From Bryum argenteum (lineage: Eukaryota; Streptophyta; Bryopsida; Bryales; Bryaceae): a stretch of DNA of 64,000 bases. Of this stretch, positions 43,217 through 55,200 are shown piece by piece. Location: contig CM073330.1 of the NCBI GenBank assembly GCA_037043015.1, positions 12,480,512 to 12,544,511 on the forward strand, read 5' to 3'. Position 1 is the first letter of the stretch; every line of letters starts with the position of its first letter. Both the position numbers and the translations under genes were made by a program. A model generated the notes under the pieces. It worked only from the letters and a program-made list of their open reading frames with translations, was not told the DNA's origin and did not search any database.

Positions 43217-46200
43217 TCAATCAAGTTTCAGCGCTGTAGAAACTGGGTCCATGGAGCCGTAATATGCCACAAATGGATCCCTGCAGAACTTTGAGCCGCA
43301 AGCGCAACCTCCCACATGTACAGAGTACTCCTCACCATAGTCCTGCAGGGTACACAATTCAACACATCACGCAATTTCATACTTACGCAGTACAATTGAA
43401 TCAATCGAAAGCCAAAAAACCAAGTTGTAATAAATAAGGAACTTACCCAAGTCAGTTCTTCACCGCTTTGTATGTCAGTCTTTGCAAAGTAAGCAACCGT
43501 GAATAAACATGGGTCGCTGATGTCCACCTTCACTGGCATGTCCAAAAGATTTGCATCCTCACACCTGTGATTCAAAAAACGAGCCACATTCCCGAACTTT
43601 AGTCCGTCTATACTTAAAGCTTGGTCGTCGGTGCAGGCAACTTCGGCCCTCCAATCAGCATCAAGACTGCATGTGTATGAATTGCGTTTGTCGTACGGTT
43701 TGTATCTCCTCATAATCTCTGCATTAGAGACTATTTCACCATGGTAGGCCACGACGAACGTTCCCTTTACGATGGGTTCAAGAGACTTAACTCCCCACTG
43801 CCTACAATCACCAGTCCAAAATACTGCTAACTTAGCATTTAGTCCTTTTTGCACTACCCTATTACGACATTTTCGACTACATGGACAAGTTAGATTACAC
43901 TCGAAAATAAAATTGCGCGGAACATGTCCATGGCACCCTACTGGTTTATCCTTAGAATTAGTTGGTACTGGAGATGCAAACTTGTAACAGCCATCGCCTG
44001 GATCACAGTAAATTGGCGCGCATACCTACACAAACAAGAGATTCAAGATAAAATTTTGCCGGTAAAAAGAAGGAAAAACAATACATATGGCAGTAGGTAC
44101 TGTGTTTCCTTCAGAATACGGCAAGCCGGCATGTTACAGTGAAGTTCCCGAAAATGTACCTCACGACCTCCTGTACGCACAATGTCGGTGAGCCGCCCGT
44201 CAGCAGTATAAGGCGCAATGCCACCGTTTTTGGCAATGCAAGAGCAACCTGTAACAGACTCACCACAATCCTCGACAACACACTTACAGGACCTTTCCCG
44301 TTGGTGATCAACCATAGCAGTATCATGCAACACACTTTCCGGCACATACACAAATTCGGTCACATTGGGGTGTCCATCCACAGGCACCTCTATAGGGATT
44401 GCCATGGGCTCCTTCCCCTTAGCAATATCATTCTCATCATACCAAGTGACCTGCGTTGGTCACGATTCAACAAAAATTAATATGTATTGCACAAAAGAAT
44501 AGACAATAAGCAATTTACTTATCGCCAGGTACAGAAGCAAAGAAAATTGCAATGCAAAAAGAAGTTCACATCTCCACAATGCGTTTTTTCTTTACCCCCT
44601 TCTTCTTGCTCACCGGCTTCCGTTGGACTGATGGAGCGGCCTTGCCGATCGGGGATCCATGCACGGCGGCCAAATCCTTCATCTTCGGTGCTGCAGATCC
44701 TCCCACCGCCTCTTCCTGTGAATTGGCCTTCATTTTCTTTGCGTCCTTCGACCCAATATCTTCGCAGGGACCCCGAGACCTTCTACGTGTCTTCGGTACG
44801 CCTGATCCATCAGCATCTGAAGGATCTACGGGTACTTCTGGACCCCTAGCTCGACTTGCCACTGCCCAGCTGTCGCAACCCTTGCTAGCTCTCCTTGGCT
44901 TACACCAACTTTTTCCCAACTCTAGCAAGTGTCACGAGCGCTAACTCTGCACATCCCCCACATGCACAAAGTTAGCTCTCCATACCAACCACCAAGCTCA
45001 CCGCTTGGTTATCAATCCCTCCTACTCATGCAACCGGGACTCAACCCCTTCGTAGGTAGCCAATGGTTAGGTGCGGACTTCCACTTATGTCCAAGGCCCA
45101 ACTTGGTGGCACTCCCATACCACGCGGCCTAACCGCACTTGGTGGTGTCTCCTCACCACCGCCCATGACCACCATGGTGACCCCAAGTGTTAATGGCATA
45201 TTAGTATTTGTTAGTGAATCCGACATATACCAGTCAACCCGACCTGTACTAGTCGACCCGACCTACCAGACGACCCGACCTTTACCGGTCGACCCGACCT
45301 TTACCGGTCGGCCCGACCTACCAGACGACCCGACCTTTACCGGTCGACCCGACCTTTACCGGTCGGCCCGACCGACCAGTCGACCCGACCTACTAGTCGA
45401 CCCGACCTTTACCGGTCGGCCCGACCTACCAGTCGACCCGACCTTTACCGGTCGACCCGACCTACTAGTCGACCCGACCTTTACCGGTCGGCCCGACCTA
45501 CCAGACGACCCGACCTTTACCGGTCGACCCGACCTACCAGTCGACCCGACCTGTACCGGTCGACCCGACTTTTACCGGTCGACCCGACCTACCGGTCGAC
45601 CCGACCTTTACCGGTCGACCCGACCTTTACCGGTCGACCCGACCTTTACCGGTCGACCCGACCTTCCTGTACCGGTCTCGACTAGACTCTATAGCTAGAT
45701 CCAAATTCAGATTCATATCTAGATCCAGATCCAGATCCCGATCCAGATCCAGATCCAGATCTAGATCCAGATCCAGATCCAGATCCAGATCCAGATCCAG
45801 ATCCAGATCCAGATCCAGATCCAGATCCAGATCTAGATCATGGATCTTCCCTTTGTACCTTCTTCTTATAAGTAAAGGCCTTCTTGTGTGATGAAACACA
45901 TTGAGGTTAGGCATGTTTTACAATGTAGTGGCTCTTGTGTCTTGTTTGCCCTACCGGTAGGTAGAGCATGTATTTCCTCATTAACACCAAGGCCACCAAG
46001 TAATTACAACGCCGGCGGTGAGACACCACCCCACATCGGTAGCACTCATGGTCCTCATTTTGCCTATATGAGTCCCCGTGGTGAAGCCCCAACACTAGCT
46101 CCCCCACCGGGACTCACCTTGTCCTTATGAGCCACCGTGATGAAGCCCCAACACTAGCTCCACCCACCGTGCCTCATTTTGCACTTTGAGTCCCCATGGT

Positions 46201-49200
46201 GGAGCCCCAACACTAGCTCCACCCATTGGGACTCACCTTGGCTTGGGAGTCCCCATGGTGAGGCCCCAACACTAGCCACACCACTCGGGACTCCCACCTT
46301 GGTCACCACCAAGGCACCATGGGAGTGGGGAGGGAGACCAGCCCTCCCCATAGTATACTCTGTGGGATTCGGCAGCCCCTGGTCCTAGGTGAAGGGCTGG
46401 ACCCTCACACCTCTAAAGTTTGGAAGACCACCCAATCTCCCAATGCCTTAGCCGCTGGAAGGCCCCGGAGACTTCCCGAACCTTCCAGGGCTCGTATCTA
46501 CCTCGTCCCGCATCCAAACGCGACGAGCGACCACTCTATCGACATCTACTCGTCAAGCAGATGCCGATAGACACCTTCCTTGCCTCATTCCGACAAGTAT
46601 TGAGGGAGTTATGCCCCTCTGAAGATTCGGGAGTCCCGGGCCAGCTTCCCAGTCCAGCACTGTCCCTGGACAGCACTCCCTTTAGTCCCACAATCTTCCA
46701 ACTCCCATAACTTTTAGCTCACACCTCCAACTGAGGTGCTCCTTAGCATCCCGGAATCGTGGCAACATGAGCTTCCATAATCTCATGTCCATTCCCTCGT
46801 GGCTCCTAGTCTCCGTGGGTGAGAGGCGTCTCCAACGCCCGGGGTCCTCTCCCACACTAGGCCCACTTAGGTTCCCTTCACCTTGGCACCCCAAGGCCCG
46901 GGCGTCACTCCGGTGTCCCCCTTGGGCCCTTGGTGTTGCGGGCACTCCTCAAGGAGAGGTGCGCGACACTCACCCCCACCTAATGGAGTCGATGCCCTCA
47001 TCGACTATACTTGTAGTCGGTCACACCAACTCTTGGGTTGCCATCCCCATTGGTGCAAAGATTGTGTTTCACCAGGGCGCGACCCCACAATGCACTCTCA
47101 AACTTTGGCAAAGTCTCAAAGGTGTCGTCACTAGGTGGTCCGTTTAGAACCCCGGACTTCTTCCAAGGCAACTAAACTACTCTAGACCCACCTACTTTGA
47201 GACCCTCTTGGATTGCCCTTACCTTGGCTCTCCAAGTTAGGCTCCACTAGCCTAACACTTCTTCCTTGACTACTAGGCTGGACCTCAATGCTTCCACCAA
47301 GTTGTCTTGGTTGCAAACCCAAGATGGCTTTTACACCACGACTCGATCGCACGGGGTAATGCCAAGTTCGCCCAACTCGGATCCCACTATCTCTTTCGAG
47401 GCATGGGTTCATGACTCCCATGCACTAGCTTGCACTAGTTTGTGGGAGTGGCGCTTTTATGAGCACGCGCCATTACCTTGTCCCCGCCGGACAAGCCCAA
47501 GGCCAAGGGACTTCATGGTTTTATCCACTCTTTCTCCTAGCCTTGGTCCCCATTACTCGGCCTTCCCAACTCGGTTTCACATCTCTATTCCCCCTCTTCC
47601 ACCAACTTAGCACAAGTACAAGACTAGGACTCCATCTCATACTCTTCTCTTTGCACACACCAAAGCCAAACTTTATTGCCAAATCCAAAGAACAAGTACA
47701 AGTGTTGTGGATCTACGCCCAAGCTACAAGTCATCCTCCCCACTACGGAGGTTGATGTCCTCATCAATGCCTACGTTGCTTCTTGTTGGAGCTCCTATTC
47801 TTCTCAAAGTTCTCCACCACCTCCTTAGCATTCACCATGTCCTTTGCCGCCACCCACGTTGCTTCTTTCTCGTGGTATCCTCGCCACTTCACAAGGTATT
47901 CCTTGCTCTTGTTTTTGAGGTTCCTACTCTTGAGGATGGCCTCTACCTCATATTCCAAATGTTGTCCAACCAACTCTGGTGGTGGCCGAATCACTTGCTT
48001 GCGATCCGCCACAAGGTATCCTCCTTGAATGGCTTTAACAATGAAACATGGAATGTTGGATGCACTTTGATCTCGGGTGGTAGCTCCAACTTATACACAT
48101 CTTTGAACACCCGTTCCACAATGGGAAACGGACCCGCAAACTTGGACATGAACTTTGGAGTGAGGCCTTCGGGCATGGTGAAGTTCTTCACATTCAACAA
48201 CACCTTTTGTCCCACCTCATACTCCACTTCACGTCTTCCGGCATTGACTTGCTTCTCATAGCGCCTTCTTGCCTTCTCCAACAACAACTTGGTTTTTTCC
48301 AACATATGCTCCCGCTTCTTGGCCAAGTCTTCACCATCTTGGTTGAACTCTGGTGTTGAATGTGCCCCCTCGAGAGCTAAGTCGGCGAGGTTGGAGTGGC
48401 TCCACTCCATAGGCCACTTTGAAAGGTGACTCCTTAGTCGCCGAGTGTGTGGCCGCATTGTAACTGAACTCCGCCAACCCCACATAGTCTACCCAATCAC
48501 GTTGGTCCGCACTCACAAAGTTCCTCAAGTATTGGTTCAAGACCCCATTCACCCTTTCGGTTTGCCCATCCGTTTGAGGATGAAAGCGAGTGCTAAATGT
48601 CAACTTGGTTCCCACCTTCCTAAAGAAGTGTCTCCAAAATGCACTTGTGAACTTTGGGTCTCGATCGACACAATCACTCTTGGCAACCCGTGATGCTTCC
48701 ACCATGCATCGAGAAAGATCTTGGCGGTCTCAAGCGCGATTCAGGTTCCTCTAGTTGGCACCATATGAGCCAACTTGCTAAACCGATCCACCATCACTAA
48801 GATGGCATCATACCCTTGCGACTCGGGAAGGCTTGTGATGAAGTCCATAGACACACTATGCCAAGGACCCGGCGGAATTGGCAATGGTTGCAACAAGCCC
48901 GCTTGCTTTTGATATGAAGCCGGTTAAGTTGGCACTTCACACAAGTCTTCACAAAGTGGGTTATGTCATCTTTCATCCCCGCCAATAGTACCTCCTTGAC
49001 ACCGTTGCAATGGTAGCCTTTTCTCCCCTATGGCCGGCTATGGGACTATCATGTTCTTCCTTCAAAACCAACAATCTAAGCTTGCCTTGAGGAACATACA
49101 CCCTACTTTGCTTATACTTGAGCAATCCATTCACCAACTTGATCTCCTTGAGCTTCTTGCCCTTCCTAAGATCACCAAGCATTTGTTGTGCCTCGGGGTC

Positions 49201-52200
49201 CTTCATGTACCCCTCTCTTATCCGCCGTTCCCAATTGCCTTCACCCTTATACATGAGCCGCAAGACTTGGGTGGTGCTCATGGCATGAAACTCTTCCTTT
49301 CTACTTAGCGCATCCGCACCACATTGTCACGGCCCGGTTTGTGGATCAAGTCCACATTCATGAGCGCCAAGGTATCATGCCACCTCAATTGTTTGGCACT
49401 CATTTGTGCTTGTGTCTCAAAATACTTCAAAGACACATTATCGGTGTAGACCTTAGTCTTGTGCAACCCCAAGTAATGTTGCCATGTCTTCAAACAATGC
49501 ACCACCGCAAAGAGCTCCTTCTCGTGAGTTGGCCATCTCCTTTGACACCCATCCAACTTCTTGCTCTCATAGGCAATTGGCCTACCATCTTGCATCAAGA
49601 CGCCTCCAATGGCAAAGTCACTTGCATCTGTGTGGACCTCAAAGGGCTTATCAAACTCGGGGAACTTCAACACCGGTGGAGATGACAACTTGTTCTTGAG
49701 TTCCTCAAAGGCTTGGTAGCAAAATTCATCCCATACTTGGTTCACCCCTTTTTCAACAAGTCGGACAAAGGCTTGGCAATCTTAGAGAAGTTGCGTATGA
49801 AGCGGCGATAGTAGTTTGCTAGGCCAAGGAATGACCTAAGTCCCTTTTGTGTAGAAGGCCGCTTCCACTCTTGAATTGCCTTCACCTTCTTCATGTCCGG
49901 CTTGATTCCATCTCCGGTAACCACATGGCCCAAGAACTCCATCTCAAGTTGTGCAAACTCACTCTTTTCCCCATTAGCATAAAGCTTGTTGTCTCTAAGC
50001 TTCATGAGTACGCCTCAAGGTGCCTTGCATGTTCCTCGGCCGTCTTGGAAAACACCAAGATGTCATCGATGTAGACAATCACAAAGTCATCCATTTCCTC
50101 TCGAAAGATGGTGTTCATAAGGGTTGTGAATGTTGAGGGTGCATTGCACAACCCAAAGGGCATCACAAGGAACTCATAAGACCCATACCTTGTGCGGCAC
50201 GCGGTCTTTTCTACATCCGCATCCGCAATGCGGATTTGGTAGTAACCCGACTTCAAGTCTATGCGACTAAAGTACTTAGCTCCCGCCAATCTATCAAAGA
50301 GATCATCAATTCGAGGCAAAGGGTAGTTGTTCTTGATGGTCACCTTATTCAAGGCCCTATAATCAATGCACATCCTAAGCTTGCCATCCTTCTTGTCCAC
50401 AAAGAGGACCGGTGCACCATATGGTGACTTGCTTGGTCTCACATAACCCCTTTCCAACAAGTCGTTTAGTTGCTTCTTTAGCTCCATCAACTCTTTTTGG
50501 TTTAACCGATAAGGTGCCTTAGAAGGTGGCTCGGCTCCGTAGCACCTCGATCTTGTGATCCACTTCTCTTCTTGGGGGTAGCTCTTTGGGTAACTCATTG
50601 GTAAGCACATCCTTGTACTTGGCCAACACCTCTTGAATTTCTTTGGGAAGTGGTTGTTGCACCCCCTTCCCCTCATGCCCAAGTTGCTCTTCACGAGCCA
50701 TCACCACAAATTGATGTTCCAACATTTGGTCTAAAGAGACCAAGTTTAATTTGCCCCCGCTATTGAAGGGCCACGAGAGTTAACTTCAACACTAACTCCT
50801 TGCCATCACGGCGCACCACTAACCGTCTTTGGCTTGCGCCTCACATCCACCGTGTGCGCCTCAAAGAAGGTATCCCCTAAGATGAGGTCTACCTCATCCA
50901 TCTCACATAATGTGAAATTCTCAACAAACTCTAATGTCCCACACTTCAAGGTCACTTGCAACGCCACTTCCTCCGTCTTGTGCGGTTCGCCCTTTGCAAA
51001 ACGCACATTGATGGGCTTGCTTGCCTTTTGCAAAGGGCAAGCCCAACTCCCTTGCTAGTTTGGGACTCATGAAGGAGTGCGTTGCCTCGTATCAACCAAA
51101 CATGAGACATCTTTGTCCTTCACTTGGGCCTCAAGAAACAAGAGGCCCGGCCTTGGCTTGAGGCTACTTGCCTTGGCCACAAAACCTCCTTCTAGTATGC
51201 GGTCTTCAACACAAGCAAGACTTGCAATGGTACTCACCTTCTTGTCGGGGCACTCCGCAATGAAGTGGCCAATCTTACCACAACCATGGCACCTCTTGGC
51301 CTTGGTGTCATCACCTTTGTCTCCCCCTTTAGATGGCTTTCCCCCTTGGTGTTCCCTTTTGTTAGAGGCTCCACCATCCACTTGTCCCTTGTGTTTGTTG
51401 CCAAAGCCAAACTTCTTGCGCTCTTTGCCTCGAGCCGTATTCCTATTTGATCCACTTTGTTGAGAGGGGCCACTTGACTTCCTCTCGGGTCCATCAGCCT
51501 CAATCCTTTCAACAATCTTGATGATGCCTGCCACATCCTCAGGAAGTTTTGGGAACTTGAACAAGGCATCCACCACCCACTTTTGAAGCCCACCCAAAAA
51601 GATGCACTTCTTAGAGAACTCATCCATCTTGGGTGTGACATTCATTTGGGCATTGAAGTCACGCACATAGGCCTTGAGAGACCCAATGTGCCTCATTTGC
51701 ACCAAGTTCATGCCTTCCCTCAACTCCTGGTACTCCGGTGTGAAGCGTTCACTCAACAAGTCTTTGAAGCCACCCCAAGTCAAGTTTGCCACCAACTCCG
51801 GCTCTTGCTCCTTTTTGCTTGTCCACCATTGAAGAGCATGATCCTTGAGAAATGTCACCGCAATGGAAACCTTGTCCTCCTCATCCGGCTTTTGGACATC
51901 ATAGTAGTTATCCATCTCAAGAAGGAATTCCTTCACCTTCCTTGCCTTACCAAGTCCCGAGAAGGTGCTTGGCATGTTTACCTTAGCCAACTTTTTGGTG
52001 GAAGATGAAGGTCGGGACCCTTGCATCATGAGGTGTTCAATCAACCTCTCTTGGCGATCCCTTTCTTCCTTCCCACGCTTGAGCTCTTGATTCACGGAGT
52101 CCATGAACTTAAGCATTCTCATTTGGAAAGCCAATTGAGGATCTTGTTTTTCCACCCTTTAAGACTCTAGGCGTCTCGACCTAGAGCGCTCCTCTTCACC

Positions 52201-55200
52201 CAAGGGCTCCTCTTGAAGTGACAATTCCATTTGCTCATTGCCCTCACTAGTGGCAGCTTGCTCATTGGAGTCATGAGAATGAGCCTCACTTGTAGGATCG
52301 GGGTCTTTGTTCCCCCTCGTGCGTGGCCGCTTGGAAGCTCCAGGCTCATCACCCTCTGTGGTCTTCTTCTTGCCCATTGCTCCCTCACAACTTTGCACTT
52401 GGGTACTAAAAGCCTGCTCTGATACCAAGTGTCGCAACCCTTGCTAGCTCTCCTTGGCTTACACCAACTTTTTCCCAACTCTAGCAAGTGTCACGAGCGC
52501 TAACTCTGCACATCCCCCACATGCACAAAGTTAGCTCTCCATACCAACCACCAAGCTCACCGCTTGGTTATCAATCCCTCCTACTCATGCAACCGGGACT
52601 CAACCCCTTCGTAGGTAGCCAATGGTTAGGTGCGGACTTCCACTTATGTCCAAGGCCCAACTTGGTGGCACTCCCATACCACGCGGCCTAACCGCACTTG
52701 GTGGTGTCTCCTCACCACCGCCCATGACCACCATGGTGACCCCAAGGCCACCAAGTAATTACAACGCCGGCGGTGAGACACCACCCCACATCGGTAGCAC
52801 TCATGGTCCTCATTTTGCCTATATGAGTCCCCGTGGTGAAGCCCCAACACTAGCTCCCCCACCGGGACTCACCTTGTCCTTATGAGCCACCGTGATGAAG
52901 CCCCAACACTAGCTCCACCCACCGTGCCTCATTTTGCACTTTGAGTCCCCATGGTGGAGCCCCAACACTAGCTCCACCCATTGGGACTCACCTTGGCTTG
53001 GGAGTCCCCATGGTGAGGCCCCAACACTAGCCACACCACTCGGGACTCCCACCTTGGTCACCACCAAGGCACCATGGGAGTGGGGAGGGAGACCAGCCCT
53101 CCCCATAGTATACTCTGTGGGATTCGGCAGCCCCCTGGTCCTAGGTGAAGGGCTGGACCCTCACACCTCTAAAGTTTGGAAGACCACCCAATCTCCCAAT
53201 GCCTTAGCCGCTGGAAGGCCCCGGGAGACTTCCCGAACCTTCCAGGGCTCGTATCTACCTCGTCCCGCATCCAAACGCGACGAGCGACCACTCTATCGAC
53301 ATCTACTCGTCAAGCAGATGCCGATAGACACCTTCCTTGCCTCATTCCGACAAGTATTGAGGGAGTTATGCCCCTCTTAAGATTCGGGAGTCCCGGGCCA
53401 GCTTCCCAGTCCAGCACTGTCCCTGGACAGCACTCCCTTTAGTCCCACAATCTTCCAACTCCCATAACTTTTAGCTCACACCTCCAACTGAGGTGCTCCT
53501 TAGCATCCCGGAATCGTGGCAACATGAGCTTCCATAATCTCATGTCCATTCCCTCGTGGCTCCTAGTCTCCGTGGGTGAGAGGCGTCTCCAACGCCCGGG
53601 GTCCTCTCCCACACTAGGCCCACTTAGGTTCCCTTCACCTTGGCACCCCAAGGCCCGGGCGTCACTCCGGTGTCCCCCTTGGGCCCTTGGTGTTGCGGGC
53701 ACTCCTCAAGGAGAGGTGCGCGACACCAGCGTGCCAGGTCTTCGTTGCCCATCTGGGCCGGCTCCCCCACAACATCTGCACTTCCAACAGCCACGATGTG
53801 GTGTTCTTGGTCGACTGGAGTTTCCTGGGTGGCAGTTGGGAAGGGACTGAGGATTGGAGTAGGTGTAGGACATATCTGCTTTGAAGCCTCGGGCACAATC
53901 TTCATCAACGTAGCCCCTGTCGCCCCTACGTTGCGAATAACCAATCTTCCCTGCATAGTCGTTGGCGATGTTGCAGCTCCTGCTGGTAAAACTCCACCCT
54001 CAGCCGGTATCGGTTGTTCTTCGGTTAGCGCCACCACGGGTGGAGCTTCAATCGCTCCAATGCTTGTTGGGGACGATACTCCTCTCACTGCTGGAATAGC
54101 ATGCAGTACTAATTGCGGAGTTGGTTTACGAGAGGTTAATGGCCGAACTGGGGAGCAGATGTTTCCTACAGTAGGTGCATTGTGTGGTACAACATCTACT
54201 TCGGCTAGTCCACTATGCTCACCCATTGGTACAATCGCACTGCCAGGCAGTACAGTCTCATCGGCCATGACTACACGCTCCTCAGACTGGGGCATACACT
54301 CCTCGACCGGGAGTACACTCTCCTCACACTGGGGCATACACTCCTCACCCGGGAGTACCCTCTCCTCACACTGGGGCATACACTCCTCACCCGGGAGTAC
54401 TCTCTCCTCACACTCGGGCATACACTCCTCGACCGGGAGTACCCTCTCCTCACACTCGGGCATACACTCCTGGACCGGGAGTACACTATCTTTACCAAAG
54501 GGTACAACCTCTTCCTCCATCAGTACAGGCACGGGTAGAGTCGGTTGAGTATCGCCTACTATTGGTACACTCTCGGGTACAGCTGATCCAGTGTCGACCA
54601 CCATTGGTACAGTCTCGAGTACATCCGATACGATGTTGTTGACTATGAGTATACTCTCGACTACAGCTGGTTCCGTGTCTTCGACTATGGATACATTCTT
54701 GGTTACACCGGCCTCTATGTCGTCGACTGTGGGTACACTTTCGGTCATACTCGGTTGCATAGCATCCAATATGGATACACTCTCTTCTACTCTCGATACA
54801 CGGCCATCTACAATTGGCAGCACTTCATTAGGGGCCTGGACTTCCTCCTGGGTAGCCTGTACACAGTCATGTACTGCCTCGCTACGCCTTGTAGCCTGAA
54901 TGGACGGCTGGGCTGGTCCCGGATGCGTTGGTTTCACAAAACCATGTGAACTTTGTCGTTGTTTCTGCACTTCACTCCCTCTTAATTTGGCCCCCACCCT
55001 CGGTTTCCAGAAACTGGGGTCGACTTCAATGACCTGGGCCGCATCATCTGCTCCAGCCGAATCGCCACCATCATGATCATTCTCCTCATTAGAGCCATCA
55101 TCTCCGTCTCTCTTAGATGATGCAGTGTCTTCTTCAGACTCCGACTCCTGCTGTGGAATACCCTTCAAGATATCTGCGCAAAATTCAAGGCTTAGCAAAC

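Larger units (their letters stand above)
45188..45986. mobile_element. Solo-LTR-like insertion in the chromovirus LTR
   Basis: The insertion begins TGTTAATGGCATATTAG and ends CCTCATTAACA. It is flanked by CCAAG at 45183-45187 and 45987-45991, and the other chromovirus LTR shows the empty site. TG...CA ends with an 8-bp terminal inverted repeat and a 5-bp duplication fit a solo LTR, perhaps of a copia element. TTATAAGTAAAGG near 45869 is a possible TATA box. A small non-autonomous element is the alternative. Confidence 0.75.
44871..46968 (-). repeat. 3' LTR of the chromovirus (with inserted solo LTR)
   Basis: Identical in outline to 52430-53725 except for 804 extra bases made of a 799-bp insertion and its 5-bp duplication. 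Inside the LTR, four imperfect units of about 60 bp containing AGCCCCAACACTAGC lie at about 46070-46310. Confidence 0.9.
44871..53725 (-). mobile_element. Chromodomain chromovirus (Ty3/gypsy) inserted in the SET gene
   Basis: LTRs lie at 44871-46968 (3' LTR of the element, lengthened by a later insertion) and 52430-53725 (5' LTR). They have TG...CA ends, and the target duplication CCAGC is at 44866-44870 and 53726-53730. A tRNA-iMet type primer site and a purine tract flank the internal region. gag, protease, RT, RNase H, integrase and a chromodomain follow on the minus strand. I see about three differences in 1.3 kb between the LTRs outside the later insertion, which points to a recent insertion. 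Several single-base frameshifts nevertheless break pol. Confidence 0.92.

Noticed and set aside
45063..45698. Open frame of about 211 codons encoding RPDL/FTGRP-type repeats
   Set aside because: It is the translation of the 19-bp tandem repeat in the solo LTR and has no domain.
45627..45914. Minus-strand open frame with a long Leu-Asp run
   Set aside because: It is the translation of the (AGATCC)n microsatellite.
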